A stretch of 64,000 nucleotides of DNA from Marinobacter sp. HL-58 (lineage in GTDB: Bacteria; Pseudomonadota; Gammaproteobacteria; Pseudomonadales; Oleiphilaceae): contig NZ_LIHP01000016.1 of assembly GCF_001314605.1 (NCBI RefSeq), positions 62,001 to 126,000 of the forward strand. The letters are read 5' to 3'. This document shows positions 55,266 to 64,000 of this stretch, piece by piece (the stretch's first letter is position 1; each line of letters begins with the position of its first letter). Made by a program: the position numbers and the translations under genes. The notes under the pieces are model-generated. The model was not told the origin of the DNA and made no database searches. It was given only the letters and a program-made list of their open reading frames with translations.

Positions 55266-56720
55266 ATGAGCAGCAATGAATTCAAAATCGAACACCGCTA
55301 CCTTGAGCTTCCCGACAGTTTCTACACCCGGGTGCAGCCCACGCCGTTGAAGGACGCGCGGATGGTGTGTTTTAACCATGAGCTGGCCAGGGAGATGGGG
55401 TTTCATACGGACAATCCCGAGGAGTGGACCGGGGTTGGTGCAGGAACCGAGCTGCTTGAGGGGATGGATCCGGTGGCGATGAAGTACACGGGGCACCAGT
55501 TCGGGATGTATAACCCGGATCTCGGGGATGGCCGTGGGCTGTTGTTGTGGGAGACGGTGGGCCCAGATGGGCGGCGTTGGGACTGGCACTTGAAGGGTGC
55601 GGGGATGACGCCCTATTCGCGGTTCGGGGATGGCAAGGCAGTGCTGCGGTCGACGATTCGGGAATATCTGTGCAGCGAGGCGATGGCGGCGCTTGGGATC
55701 CGGACCACGCGGGCGCTGTTTATGGTAAGTGCGAAGGACCCCGTGCGGCGGGAGTCGATTGAGACTGCGGCGGCGTTGATGCGGGTGGCGGAGACGCATA
55801 TCCGCTTCGGGCATTTCGAGTTTGCGGCTCATCATGAGGGGCCGGGGGCGGTGAAGACCCTGATGGAGCATGTGATTTCATTGCACTTCCCTCACCTGAT
55901 CGACCTGCCCGAGGACGAGCGTTACCAGCGCTGGTTTGTGGAAGTGGTGGAGCGCACGGCGCGGATGATCGCGGACTGGCAGGCGGTGGGGTTCTGCCAC
56001 GGGGTGATGAACAGCGACAATATGTCCATCATCGGGGATACCTTTGACTACGGCCCCTATGCGTTCCTGGACGATTTCGACGCCGGTTACATCTGCAACC
56101 ACACCGACCAGGGCGGGCGTTATGCCTACAACCGCCAGCCCAACGTCGGTTTTGTGAACTGCCAGTACCTGGCCAATGCACTGCTGCCCGTGATGAACGA
56201 GGATGATGTGCGCCGGAGCCTGCGGCGTTATGAAATCGCCTACAACGAGCGCTTCCTGCAGAACATGCGGGACAAGCTGGGGCTGGCGCAGGAGGATTCG
56301 TCGGATCTCAGCCTGATTATGGATACTTTCAGCATGCTGCACGAGCACCATGTGGACTACACGCTGTTCTTCCGGGGTCTGTCCAATCTCACATCAAAGG
56401 GCTCATCACCCATCCGGGATCTGTTCGTGGACCGCAGCGTGGCGGATGAGTGGCTGGAGCGCTACGAGCAGCGCCTGCAAAACGAAACCCGCGCCCATGA
56501 CGAGCGGGAATACCAGATGCGCAAGGTGAACCCGAAGTACATCCTCAGAAACTACCTGGCGCAGCAGGTGATCCTGGAAGCCCAGAGTGGCAACTACGAG
56601 CCGATGAAGGAATTAATTGAGGTACTGAAAAAGCCGTTCGATGAACAGCCGGAAAACGAAGAATATGCAGCACAGCCCCCGGATTGGGGGAAGCATTTGA
56701 ATATCAGTTGCTCTTCCTAG
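55266..56720 (+). CDS. selO: Protein adenylyltransferase SelO (YdiU/UPF0061)
   Basis: A 484-residue pseudokinase-fold enzyme that moves AMP to Ser/Thr/Tyr of redox proteins. YTGHQFGMYNPDLGDGRGLL, LKGAGMTPYSRFGDGKAVLR, FCHGVMNSDNMSIIG (catalytic and metal residues) and YGPYAFLDDF are family motifs. The C-terminus ISCSS keeps the conserved Cys three residues from the end that forms the regulatory disulphide. Length is normal. GC-rich third positions make the antisense frames long. Confidence 0.96.
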   Translation: MSSNEFKIEHRYLELPDSFYTRVQPTPLKDARMVCFNHELAREMGFHTDNPEEWTGVGAGTELLEGMDPVAMKYTGHQFGMYNPDLGDGRGLLLWETVGPDGRRWDWHLKGAGMTPYSRFGDGKAVLRSTIREYLCSEAMAALGIRTTRALFMVSAKDPVRRESIETAAALMRVAETHIRFGHFEFAAHHEGPGAVKTLMEHVISLHFPHLIDLPEDERYQRWFVEVVERTARMIADWQAVGFCHGVMNSDNMSIIGDTFDYGPYAFLDDFDAGYICNHTDQGGRYAYNRQPNVGFVNCQYLANALLPVMNEDDVRRSLRRYEIAYNERFLQNMRDKLGLAQEDSSDLSLIMDTFSMLHEHHVDYTLFFRGLSNLTSKGSSPIRDLFVDRSVADEWLERYEQRLQNETRAHDEREYQMRKVNPKYILRNYLAQQVILEAQSGNYEPMKELIEVLKKPFDEQPENEEYAAQPPDWGKHLNISCSS

Positions 56721-56722
56721 GG

Positions 56723-56831
56723 AAAAGATTTTTTGCCACTAAATCCACGAAATCCACTAAAAAAAACAATAACTGATCTGTTTTTTTTCATTTTTTCGTG
56801 GATTTAGTGGATTTCGTGGCAAATCTTTTTT
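56723..56831 (-). terminator. Shared bidirectional terminator with CCAC(T/G)AAAT tandem arms
   Basis: Between convergent selO and the fumarase gene, AAAAGATTTTTTGCCAC... (56723-56764) and its near-complement (56793-56831) form a stem of about 37 bp flanked by A/T runs on both strands. Each arm is itself a three-fold repeat of TCCAC(T/G)AAA. It is unusually long and AT-rich for this GC-rich surrounding. Confidence 0.75.
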
Positions 56832-58345
56832 TAAACGGCTTTAGCGGCAATGATCTTGTCGTGCCACTCGGCCGGGCCGGTCTGATGAACAGAGGAGCCC
56901 TTGGAGTCCACTGCAACAGTCACCGGCATGTCTTCCACTTCAAACTCGTAGATGGCTTCCATACCCAGTTCCGGGAAGGCCACCACTTCCGCGTGCTTGA
57001 TGGCCTTGGACACCAGGTAGGCTGAACCACCCACCGCCATCAGGTAGACGGCGCCGAACTCACGGATGGCGTCGATGGCTACCTGGCCGCGCTCGGCCTT
57101 GCCGATCATGCCGGTAAGGCCGGTTTTTTCCAGCATGGTGCGGGTGAACTTGTCCATGCGCGTGGCGGTGGTGGGGCCGGCCGGGCCAACCACTTCCTCA
57201 CGCACCGGATCTACCGGGCCCACGTAATAGATGAAGCGGCCTTTCAGGTCTACTGGCAGCTCTTCGCCGCGCTCGATCATGTCCACCATGACCTTGTGGG
57301 CGGCGTCACGGCCGGTCAGCATCTTGCCGGACAGCAGCACGGTTTCGCCCGGTTTCCAGTCTTTCACATCTTCCGGAGTGACCGTATCCAGGTTCACGCG
57401 GCGCACGCTGTCACCCACTTCCCAGGTGATTTCCGGCCAGTCGTCCAGACTCGGCGGGGTTTGCAGTGAGGGGCCGGAGCCGTCCAGCACAAAGTGAGCG
57501 TGGCGGGTGGCGGCACAGTTGGGAATGATCGCCACCGGCTTGTTGGCGGCGTGGGTGGGATAATCCTTCACCTTCACATCCAGAACCGTGGTCAGGCCAC
57601 CCAGGCCCTGGGCGCCGATGCCCAGTTCGTTGACCTTCTCGAACAGTTCCAGGCGCAGTTCTTCAGCTCGGTTGGAGGCGCCGCGGGCCTGCAGGTCGTG
57701 GATATCAATCGGATCCAGCAGGGACTCTTTCGCCAGTTCCATCGCCTTCTCGGCGGTGCCACCAATGCCGATGCCCAGCATACCGGGCGGGCACCAGCCG
57801 GCGCCCATCTGCGGCACCATCTTCAGCACCCAGTCCACCACGGAATCCGACGGATTGAGCATGGCGAACTTGGACTTGGCTTCGGAACCACCACCCTTGG
57901 CGGCCACGTGGACATCCACGGTGTTGCCCGGAACCATCTTGTAATGGATGACGGCGGGCGTGTTGTCCTTGGTGTTGGCACGCTTGCCGTCCGGGTCTGC
58001 CAGCACGGAGGCGCGCAGCACGTTATCCGGATGGGTGTAAGCGCGACGAACGCCCTCATTGATAATGTCGTCCAGCGGCATGTCCGCATCCCACTGCACA
58101 TCCATGCCGATGGTCACGAAAACCGTCACAATACCGGTATCCTGACAGATCGGCCGCTTGCCCTGGGCACACATGCGGGAGTTGATCAGGATCTGCGCCA
58201 TGGCATCCTTCGCCGCCTGGGATTCTTCCTTCTGATAGGCCTCGTACACTGCCTGAATAAAATCTTTCGGGTGGTAGTAGGAAATGAACTGCAGCGCGTC
58301 CGCTACGCTCTCAATCAGGTCGTCCTGGCGGATTACGGTGGTCAT
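56831..58345 (-). CDS. Fumarate hydratase, class I (Fe-S)
   Basis: A 504-residue iron-sulphur fumarase (FumA/FumB type). The N-terminal domain shows SRMCAQGKRPICQDTGIVTV, VVDWVLKMVPQMGAGWCPPG and IIPNCAATRHAHFVLDG with the cluster Cys residues. The C-terminal domain starts near GETVLLSGKMLTGRDAAHK and holds VGPAGPTTATRMD. It interconverts fumarate and malate in the TCA cycle and is oxygen-sensitive by family. Single gene, convergent with selO. Confidence 0.95.
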   Translation of the reverse strand: MTTVIRQDDLIESVADALQFISYYHPKDFIQAVYEAYQKEESQAAKDAMAQILINSRMCAQGKRPICQDTGIVTVFVTIGMDVQWDADMPLDDIINEGVRRAYTHPDNVLRASVLADPDGKRANTKDNTPAVIHYKMVPGNTVDVHVAAKGGGSEAKSKFAMLNPSDSVVDWVLKMVPQMGAGWCPPGMLGIGIGGTAEKAMELAKESLLDPIDIHDLQARGASNRAEELRLELFEKVNELGIGAQGLGGLTTVLDVKVKDYPTHAANKPVAIIPNCAATRHAHFVLDGSGPSLQTPPSLDDWPEITWEVGDSVRRVNLDTVTPEDVKDWKPGETVLLSGKMLTGRDAAHKVMVDMIERGEELPVDLKGRFIYYVGPVDPVREEVVGPAGPTTATRMDKFTRTMLEKTGLTGMIGKAERGQVAIDAIREFGAVYLMAVGGSAYLVSKAIKHAEVVAFPELGMEAIYEFEVEDMPVTVAVDSKGSSVHQTGPAEWHDKIIAAKAV

Positions 58346-58539
58346 AGGCGTCTCATCAGGTCTGGTTTATAGATCGGTTATGAATTTCAGGGCTGTGTAA
58401 ACAGAAGCGCGAAGTTTACCAGAAAATCCTGAAACGAGGGATCAGACTGAAGGGGAAGCTTTTCACCGGAATCTTGGCGAAACGGCGCCAAATGACTGTA
58501 ATATCGTCGCCAAAGTCGAATCAGACCGCAGGAGACACC

Positions 58540-59313
58540 GTGACCGAACTCGTCCTCACCGAAAAGAACAATCACATCCTTACCGTTCGTATCAATCGCC
58601 TGGACCGCAAAAACGCCCTCACCCATGACATGTACACCGCCCTGGGCGATGCCATCGAACAGGCGCAGAACGACAGCGACATTCGCTGCCTTCTTTATAC
58701 CGGCAGCGAAGACTGCTTCACCGCCGGCAATGACCTGGGCGACTTCGCCGCGGGCCTGCCCGGGGATTTTGAGGATACGCCCGTGGGCCGTTTCCTGTTC
58801 CTGCTGGCCACCACCAACAAACCCATTGTGGCGGCCGTCAATGGCCCGGCGGTGGGTATCGGCACCACCATGCTGCTGCATTGCGACCTGGTGTTCGCCG
58901 GCAACAACACCCACTTCCAGATGCCGTTCGCCAACCTTGGCCTCTGCCCGGAAGGCGGCTCCAGCCTGCTGCTGCCCTCCTGGCTTGGCCGGGTGCGCGC
59001 CGCAGAGCTGCTGATGCTCGGTGATGCCTTCACCGCCGACGATGCCCTGCGCATGGGGCTGATCAACCGGGCATGCAAACCGGCGCAGACAGAAACCGCC
59101 GCCCTGGAAGCCTGCACCCGGCTGGCGGCCCAGCCACCAGCCGCCATCCGCGCCACCCGGGAACTCCTGAACAGGGCCACCGCCGAAGAGCTCAAAACCA
59201 CCATGCTGGCCGAGGGCAAACTGTTCGCTGAACGCCTGAAATCTCCCGAAAATGCCGAAGCCATCACGGCCTTCACGGAAAAAAGAAAACCCGATTTCTC
59301 AAACTTCAGCTAA
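58540..59313 (+). CDS. Enoyl-CoA hydratase/isomerase family protein
   Basis: A 257-residue crotonase-fold protein. TGSEDCFTAGNDLGDFAAG and AAVNGPAVGIGTTMLLHCDL form the oxyanion hole, and PEGGSSLLLP is where the catalytic Glu is expected. ALRMGLINRACKP matches enoyl-CoA isomerases. The GTG at 58540 has AGGAG upstream; the frame from 58474 adds 22 non-conserved residues. The upstream half of the catalytic pair is not clear, so hydratase versus isomerase is open. Confidence 0.88.
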   Translation: MTELVLTEKNNHILTVRINRLDRKNALTHDMYTALGDAIEQAQNDSDIRCLLYTGSEDCFTAGNDLGDFAAGLPGDFEDTPVGRFLFLLATTNKPIVAAVNGPAVGIGTTMLLHCDLVFAGNNTHFQMPFANLGLCPEGGSSLLLPSWLGRVRAAELLMLGDAFTADDALRMGLINRACKPAQTETAALEACTRLAAQPPAAIRATRELLNRATAEELKTTMLAEGKLFAERLKSPENAEAITAFTEKRKPDFSNFS

Positions 59314-59612
59314 GCTCGGAACACCCGTCCTGAGGGACTCGACAAACGTCTCAGGGCCAACTATTTTTCAATGAAGCCGAACTCCGACTGTGCGGGTGGG
59401 CTCCCAATGGTCAGAATCACACTTTAGAGCGATCAACTGTTGCTTTACTGACGTTATAGTCAGAGTTACAGAAAACTTGGCACAGAGCGCTGGCCAGAAA
59501 TTCAGACAACAGAATAAGCAGAACAGGCCACTGACATTGGGTTTACCGGACCAGACCGGCCCCGTCAGCAGCCGAACATAACGACACAACAACAGGAAAA
59601 GGTTCCACACCC
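59314..59612 (+). other. Gap upstream of the lipoprotein gene
   Basis: 299 bases without a gene. A possible weak stem CCTGAG/CTCAGG at about 59329-59358 may end the hydratase transcript. The rest is a probable leader for the lipoprotein gene, with CAGGAAAAGG before its ATG. No clear sigma70 promoter is seen. Confidence 0.4.
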
Positions 59613-62600
59613 ATGTTCAAGAAAACTCTAATAAGTCTTGCTGTGGCGTCCTCCCTTGGACTAACAGGGTGCTTTGATAGCGCCGGCTCCGGGTCGCAGA
59701 ATGCGAATCCGGAGCCAAAGGTTAACAACCCGGACATTGATGGTAAGACCTGGCCAGTTTTTAATCCGATCACCAGCGAAGTGCCTATTCCAAGTGACCT
59801 GAACTTTGACCAGGAAGCGCAAGATGGCTCCTTCGGCATTGATGGAGACGAGACAAATCCCGTCATTGGAGCTCTCAACAAACTGAGTGGCGCGTCCACG
59901 GTAGCTCCTGCCGTTGTCCGAATGAGTGGCGATATTGACATCGATTCCGTCGACTCAAGAGCTTTCATTCCCAATCCTGCCTTCGATCCAGAAGCCGATC
60001 CACAGACGGAACTGCCGGTCATCCCCAACCCTAACCAGAACGTTTTCCTGATTGAGCTTGCCTATGCCAGCGGCGAGCCCGTCCGTGCCCTTTCAGCAGG
60101 AGAGCCACCGACCATTCCCCTGGCCGTTACTTTCCAGCTTGCTGCCGGCCAGGATCCCCTCGGCACCGGTGAAGACCTGCAAGGCCGAAACCGTGAACAG
60201 GCGATTGGGTACCTGATGGAACTCGCAGAATCTCCCGCCTATGATCACGACGTGGTAGAACTGAATGGCGACTCTGCAATTCGCGTGCGTCCCAACACGC
60301 CTCTTAATCCTCTAAGCCGTTACGTGGTCGTGGTCACCGACGGCATTGAGGATGTAAATGGCGATGCAATTGTTGGTTCCCCGTCATACCAGAATCTTGG
60401 CGAGGAAGACGAGCCCCTTGGTAACAACGCTCTCGCTCCCGTCAAAACCCTGATCACGGGCTTCTGGGAAAACATCAGCACCAATTATTTCGCGCTGAAC
60501 AACAGCTCCCGTGAGGGTGCGGGGCTGGCTGCCCTTGGCAAGGACAATATTGCCCTGTCGTACAGCTTTACGACCAGCGAAGACAAAAAAGTTCTTAGCC
60601 ATATCGCCAACCCGGCCAACTGGATAAGTGACCAGCTTGAAAGGCAGGTTAAGGTAGGTGCTGCCGGTTTAAGAGCGGCAGCGGCAACTGTTTTTGAAGC
60701 ACAGGCTAGCGGCGAGCCCTCGGGACTGGACCCGGAACGTTTTGGTCTTCCCGAAACGGCGACCGATGAGCAGGTTCAGGCTGCTGTTGTGGCGGCCCTT
60801 GGCAAAGATCCAGAAAATGACGTCGTTGAACCATCAGATTTTCTTCGTCCGGGGAACGATGATCCGACGTCATTCGGTTTCGGAGATACTTCCTATTTCG
60901 TACAGGTAGCAACATCGGGATTTACCCCCAGTGAGGTGCTTGGCAGCGACTTCGGGGACTGTGACGCCCTCGATGGTAAGCAAAAGTTTGATTGTGTCGG
61001 CGCTACTGCGGAAGCAGGATTTGGTATCGCAGGTATCGAATTCCCCATACCCGAGGCCCGCGATTTTGGCATCGACTCCACCAATGATGCGCTGTCGGTA
61101 TCAGCTGTGCTCTCTTCACTGGATGTTGAAGCGGGCGATATTGATGTCCATCAGGGTTTCATTGAGCTGCCGCAGTATATCAGCGTGCCTGACGCGAACC
61201 AGACTGGCCCAACATCCTCGATCCGCACCCAGAGCTGGCAGCCAGATTCCGGCCTTGCCGCAATCCTCGGGGATCAGCTTGATGCAACGATTCCCCAGGA
61301 AGATTCGGATGTGAGTTCAGTGCTCAATTACAACTTCCCGTTCCCCACGCTGCAGGATGATGTCCGGGTACCCATGCTCGTCATCACTCCGAATGGAGAG
61401 AATCCGGCCGATGACAGTGGTACTCCGCTTATCCCGGTGATTTTCCAGCACGGTATCACGACCGACCGAAGTGCCGCACTTGCCTTCGGCACCCAGTTGG
61501 TCGCATCCGCTGAAGAGGCAGGCCTGAGCCTTGCCGTATTTGCGATCGACCAACCCCTGCACGGTGTATCACCGTTCACGCTGGAAGATCAGGAAAGCCT
61601 TGCACTAACATTGCTGGTTCAGGGTGGGGTTGTTGACCAACCTGAACTGGACGACGAAGGCAATCCTATCGTGACGCCCGAAACCCAGGCAACGATTGAT
61701 ACGGTAATTGCTGGAGAGTTCCCAGCACAAATTCTGACCGCGATCGCTTTGGGCCTCGAGCCACTCGATGCATCCCCCGATACCCCATGCGAAGACGCGA
61801 GGTTCGACGGAATGCCTGACGGGGCCGGTGGTACCGTATCCGGCGAGCGGTCGTTCGATGAAGCAGTTGGCAATGTTTTGGCAGGCCAGTGCGATGACGT
61901 AATTGTTGGCGCGGGCGAAGACCCGGTAAATGCTCCGGCCCTGGGTTTAGCGTTCTCACTCGATACGACGGTTGCCAATGCGGGAAGCACTATTCCGGGG
62001 CTCGAACCTGCGAATACTGCCACCGGTTATGTCGAAGGCGAAATCAACGAGCGCCACTATGGCTACACAGCTGACCCGGATAACAATCCGATGGCCATGG
62101 ACTTCGAAGAGGGCGTTGGCAGCTCTGGATCGCTGTTTATCAACCTGACCAACTTCCTGAACTCCCGCGACATTCTTCGCCAGGGCTCTATCGACCTGAT
62201 GAACCTCGCTGCGACGATCAATGGCATGGACGGAGTCACCGGTAATGGAGTGAATTTCGTTGGGCATTCCCTCGGCACGCTGAACGGTGGTGCCTTCGTG
62301 GGTGCGGCCACGGCGAGTGGCAACGAAGACCTTTTGGTGGCGTCGTCGCACCTGCTTACTCCGGTCGCTGGTACTACACGACTGCTTGAAAACTCTCCGA
62401 GCTTCGCGCCAACCATTCTTGGTGGTCTGCAAGTCGCGGCTGGTCTCTCGCAAGGTGATGCCGATCTTGAGACCTTCCTTAATGTGAACCAGGCGACTCT
62501 CGATGCGGTTGACCCCATCAACTTTGCCAACGAACTTGCTGTTTCAAACACTGTTCTGGCTCAGGTAGAGGGGGACCGCACTACTCCGAATGCCGCCGAC

Positions 62601-62948
62601 ACGCGTTACGGTGAGGACAAAGGGCCGTTGGATATCACCTTCCCCAATGGCCTTCGCGTCCAATCACCGGCAGCGCCGCTCTCCGGCTCTGAGGCGCTCG
62701 CTCTGATCATGGGCGCCAAGGCAACTGAGGAACCACTGGACACGCCGATGATTACTCGCTATGAAACAGGTGTCCACGGAACCCCGGTTCTGCCACAAGA
62801 AGAGATTGCCGAACCGGGTGACGTGTTGAAAGACCGCACAATTGCCGCCGGCGGCGAGGTGATTGTCTCTACGGAGGATGCCCAGACAACCTTTGGCACA
62901 ATGATTGAGCAAACAATCCAGCTAATCGGAACTACGATACCGGATTGA
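59613..62948 (+). CDS. VolA/Pla-1-type surface lipoprotein lipase/phospholipase
   Basis: An 1111-residue lipoprotein: signal MFKKTLISLAVASSLGLTGC with the lipobox LTGC at 17-20 and a Ser/Gly/Asn-rich linker. An N-terminal ~500 residues with Ig-like character (VPIPSDLNFDQ, LNPLSRYVVVVTDGIEDVNG) leads to an alpha/beta-hydrolase with LIPVIFQHGITTDRSAAL (oxyanion) and nucleophile Ser886 in VNFVGHSLGTLNGG. VolA of Vibrio is a surface lysophospholipase that releases fatty acids for growth. Very acidic, as expected for a halophile's exported protein. A terminator follows. Confidence 0.9.
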   Translation: MFKKTLISLAVASSLGLTGCFDSAGSGSQNANPEPKVNNPDIDGKTWPVFNPITSEVPIPSDLNFDQEAQDGSFGIDGDETNPVIGALNKLSGASTVAPAVVRMSGDIDIDSVDSRAFIPNPAFDPEADPQTELPVIPNPNQNVFLIELAYASGEPVRALSAGEPPTIPLAVTFQLAAGQDPLGTGEDLQGRNREQAIGYLMELAESPAYDHDVVELNGDSAIRVRPNTPLNPLSRYVVVVTDGIEDVNGDAIVGSPSYQNLGEEDEPLGNNALAPVKTLITGFWENISTNYFALNNSSREGAGLAALGKDNIALSYSFTTSEDKKVLSHIANPANWISDQLERQVKVGAAGLRAAAATVFEAQASGEPSGLDPERFGLPETATDEQVQAAVVAALGKDPENDVVEPSDFLRPGNDDPTSFGFGDTSYFVQVATSGFTPSEVLGSDFGDCDALDGKQKFDCVGATAEAGFGIAGIEFPIPEARDFGIDSTNDALSVSAVLSSLDVEAGDIDVHQGFIELPQYISVPDANQTGPTSSIRTQSWQPDSGLAAILGDQLDATIPQEDSDVSSVLNYNFPFPTLQDDVRVPMLVITPNGENPADDSGTPLIPVIFQHGITTDRSAALAFGTQLVASAEEAGLSLAVFAIDQPLHGVSPFTLEDQESLALTLLVQGGVVDQPELDDEGNPIVTPETQATIDTVIAGEFPAQILTAIALGLEPLDASPDTPCEDARFDGMPDGAGGTVSGERSFDEAVGNVLAGQCDDVIVGAGEDPVNAPALGLAFSLDTTVANAGSTIPGLEPANTATGYVEGEINERHYGYTADPDNNPMAMDFEEGVGSSGSLFINLTNFLNSRDILRQGSIDLMNLAATINGMDGVTGNGVNFVGHSLGTLNGGAFVGAATASGNEDLLVASSHLLTPVAGTTRLLENSPSFAPTILGGLQVAAGLSQGDADLETFLNVNQATLDAVDPINFANELAVSNTVLAQVEGDRTTPNAADTRYGEDKGPLDITFPNGLRVQSPAAPLSGSEALALIMGAKATEEPLDTPMITRYETGVHGTPVLPQEEIAEPGDVLKDRTIAAGGEVIVSTEDAQTTFGTMIEQTIQLIGTTIPD

Positions 62949-62969
62949 ATTTCATGAGGTGTGAAGCTG

Positions 62970-62999
62970 AGGCCGCCATCGTTGATGGCGGCCTTTTTT
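62970..62999 (+). terminator. Intrinsic terminator of the lipoprotein gene
   Basis: Stem AGGCCGCCATC/GATGGCGGCCT with a 3-base loop and a following T run, 21 bases after the stop. Confidence 0.93.
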
Positions 63000-63161
63000 G
63001 TTTCAGCTTTGCACAGGCACGCGGCTTGTACTCCATACTCTATGCAGCCACAACACCGATACTCCCCTCACCCCCAAACATCTCTACTGCAAAGATCATC
63101 TCTACGCGTCATCAACTAGGGTACGAACCGGGATCACGTCACAGGCGTTATGCCAAGCCAA

Positions 63162-63191
63162 CAAAAAACCCCGAAGCCAAGCCCCGGGGTT
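63162..63191 (-). terminator. Intrinsic terminator of the acylase gene
   Basis: On the minus strand AACCCCGG...CCGGGG-type arms (CCCCG/CGGGG) close a hairpin followed by TTTTTTG, about 45 bases after the acylase stop. Confidence 0.8.
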
Positions 63192-63234
63192 CCTGTTACC
63201 ATACACAGCTGCAGGAATTCTCTATTTTAGCCTA

Positions 63235-63999
63235 TTAGTTACTGATGGTTATCTCCCCATCAGTCAGTAGGTTCTGTTCGATTTCCTCCTCCGTAAAGTA
63301 CAGCTTCCTCGCATCTTTCTGTGAGTAGCGACTGCTTTGGTCGATAAAGAAGTCAGATTCTGTATCTGCGGATTGGGAATAACTGGTCAGCCCATAGGCC
63401 TGAGGCCCCTCATCCGTATACTCGAGCCCGAAATGCCAGCTTGTACCGCGGGCAATCAACCAACCTTCTCCATCGTTAGCAGATAGTCCTGCCGCGAAGC
63501 CGGCTCCACTGTCAGAATCATATTCCGGGGTATTCACTCGCGGAATGCGCGTATCTTCAGCGAAATTATTATCCACCACGCCAATGGCGTTGAAGGCACC
63601 TTCTACATTGCCATCACCACCGTGCCATGGAATTCTTGCGGAGAGCGCCTGAGCATTTGCCGGATCCCCTCCTGGCGGAACACCTCCAGTGGGCTGATAG
63701 TACTGAACCTCACCCAGCGGGCTATCAAGTGCAATACCGGCATCCTCCAGCAATACCATTGCTGCTGCCAGGGACTGAAGCATAACGTCATCAGCCTCGC
63801 CGCGATTGTCCGTTGAAGGGTCAGCCGGCGTGTTGACTGGATCCGCCGGATCGAAATCCGTTTCCAGGTCATCGGGGAAGCTTCGATTGTAGATATCGAT
63901 AAACGCCCTGAACAGATGGGCACCGGTACTGGTTAGATCATAGGTTCCATTCCAGTCATTCAAGGTATCACACCCTTCTGTAACATCCATTGAGCCAGG
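63235..63999 (-). CDS. Penicillin acylase family protein, C-terminal part (cut by window edge)
   Basis: The frame remains open to the right edge; the last ~255 residues are present. SLAAAMVLLEDAGIALDSPL, IPWHGGDGNVEGAFNAIGV, RGTSWHFGLEYTDEGPQAYG and YSQSADTESDFFIDQSSRYS match the end of the beta-chain of N-terminal-nucleophile acylases (penicillin G acylase, AHL acylases such as PvdQ/QuiP). Members are periplasmic and self-cleaving and hydrolyse amide-linked acyl chains, some quenching quorum signals. The signal peptide and the Ser nucleophile are outside the window. It is convergent with the VolA-like gene. Confidence 0.85.
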   Translation of the reverse strand, partial: PGSMDVTEGCDTLNDWNGTYDLTSTGAHLFRAFIDIYNRSFPDDLETDFDPADPVNTPADPSTDNRGEADDVMLQSLAAAMVLLEDAGIALDSPLGEVQYYQPTGGVPPGGDPANAQALSARIPWHGGDGNVEGAFNAIGVVDNNFAEDTRIPRVNTPEYDSDSGAGFAAGLSANDGEGWLIARGTSWHFGLEYTDEGPQAYGLTSYSQSADTESDFFIDQSSRYSQKDARKLYFTEEEIEQNLLTDGEITISN

Positions 64000-64000
64000 T

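Overview
The window reads as chromosome from a halotolerant marine gammaproteobacterium, most consistent with Marinobacter (inference from gene content and gene order; no search was possible). The core blocks are fairly GC-rich and in the order usual for Pseudomonas-like gammaproteobacteria. The accessory blocks are visibly AT-richer.

Layout. (1) 1-3161: the end of a PQQ/haem alcohol dehydrogenase, an aldehyde dehydrogenase and an AgmR/ExaE-type response regulator, together an alcohol-oxidation module. (2) 3162-11529: an accessory island ending at the 3' end of an initiator tRNA gene. Its centre (about 4758-9910) is an array of single-gene cassettes, all on the minus strand, separated by attC-like sites, with no integron integrase in the window (a CALIN-type array). 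The cassettes encode a short tyrosine recombinase, a Cys-cluster protein, a PD-(D/E)XK-like protein, a SIR2-like protein, a second PD-(D/E)XK protein and a small membrane protein. On each side lies an antitoxin-like gene (AbrB/MazE type at 3723, MNT type at 10468) that has lost its toxin and is bracketed by copies of a ~38-bp repeat within diverged ~200-bp direct repeats. (3) 11530-26320: tRNA-fMet, then a long minus-strand envelope and translation block, in transcription order rpsB, tsf, pyrH, frr, uppS, cdsA, dxr, rseP, bamA, skp, lpxD, fabZ, lpxA, lpxB, rnhB. (4) 26606-33968: divergent map, glnD, dapC, an ArsC-like gene, dapD and dapE, then slyX. (5) 34154-41668: a membrane-anchored cold-shock protein, a Clp-N/ATPase pair, a mannose-1-P guanylyltransferase, a glyoxalase-like protein, a DUF1853 protein, a GGDEF enzyme and a periplasmic binding protein. 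(6) 41745-46932: an orphan type VI secretion cargo operon: vgrG, DUF4123 adaptor, DUF3304 protein and a Tle1/DUF2235-like effector whose nucleophile position is Asp. (7) 47151-50326: two MDR oxidoreductases and a DUF3524 glycosyltransferase. (8) 50342-55099: a glucosylglycerate synthesis and recycling cluster (synthase, phosphatase, GH13_18 phosphorylase, glycerate kinase), fitting osmotic or nitrogen stress. (9) 55266-64000: selO, class I fumarase, an enoyl-CoA hydratase, a VolA/Pla-1-type surface lipoprotein lipase and the end of a penicillin-acylase-family protein.

How they work together. Block 3 couples translation (S2, EF-Ts, RRF), UMP kinase, isoprenoid and phospholipid supply (Dxr, UppS, CdsA), outer-membrane protein assembly (RseP, BamA, Skp) and lipid A synthesis. 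Block 4 joins nitrogen sensing (GlnD) to the succinylase branch of lysine/diaminopimelate synthesis. The most novel material is the island: an integrase-less cassette array carrying probable anti-phage genes, flanked by repeat-bracketed antitoxin remnants. The Asp-elbow T6SS effector candidate is the second point of interest.
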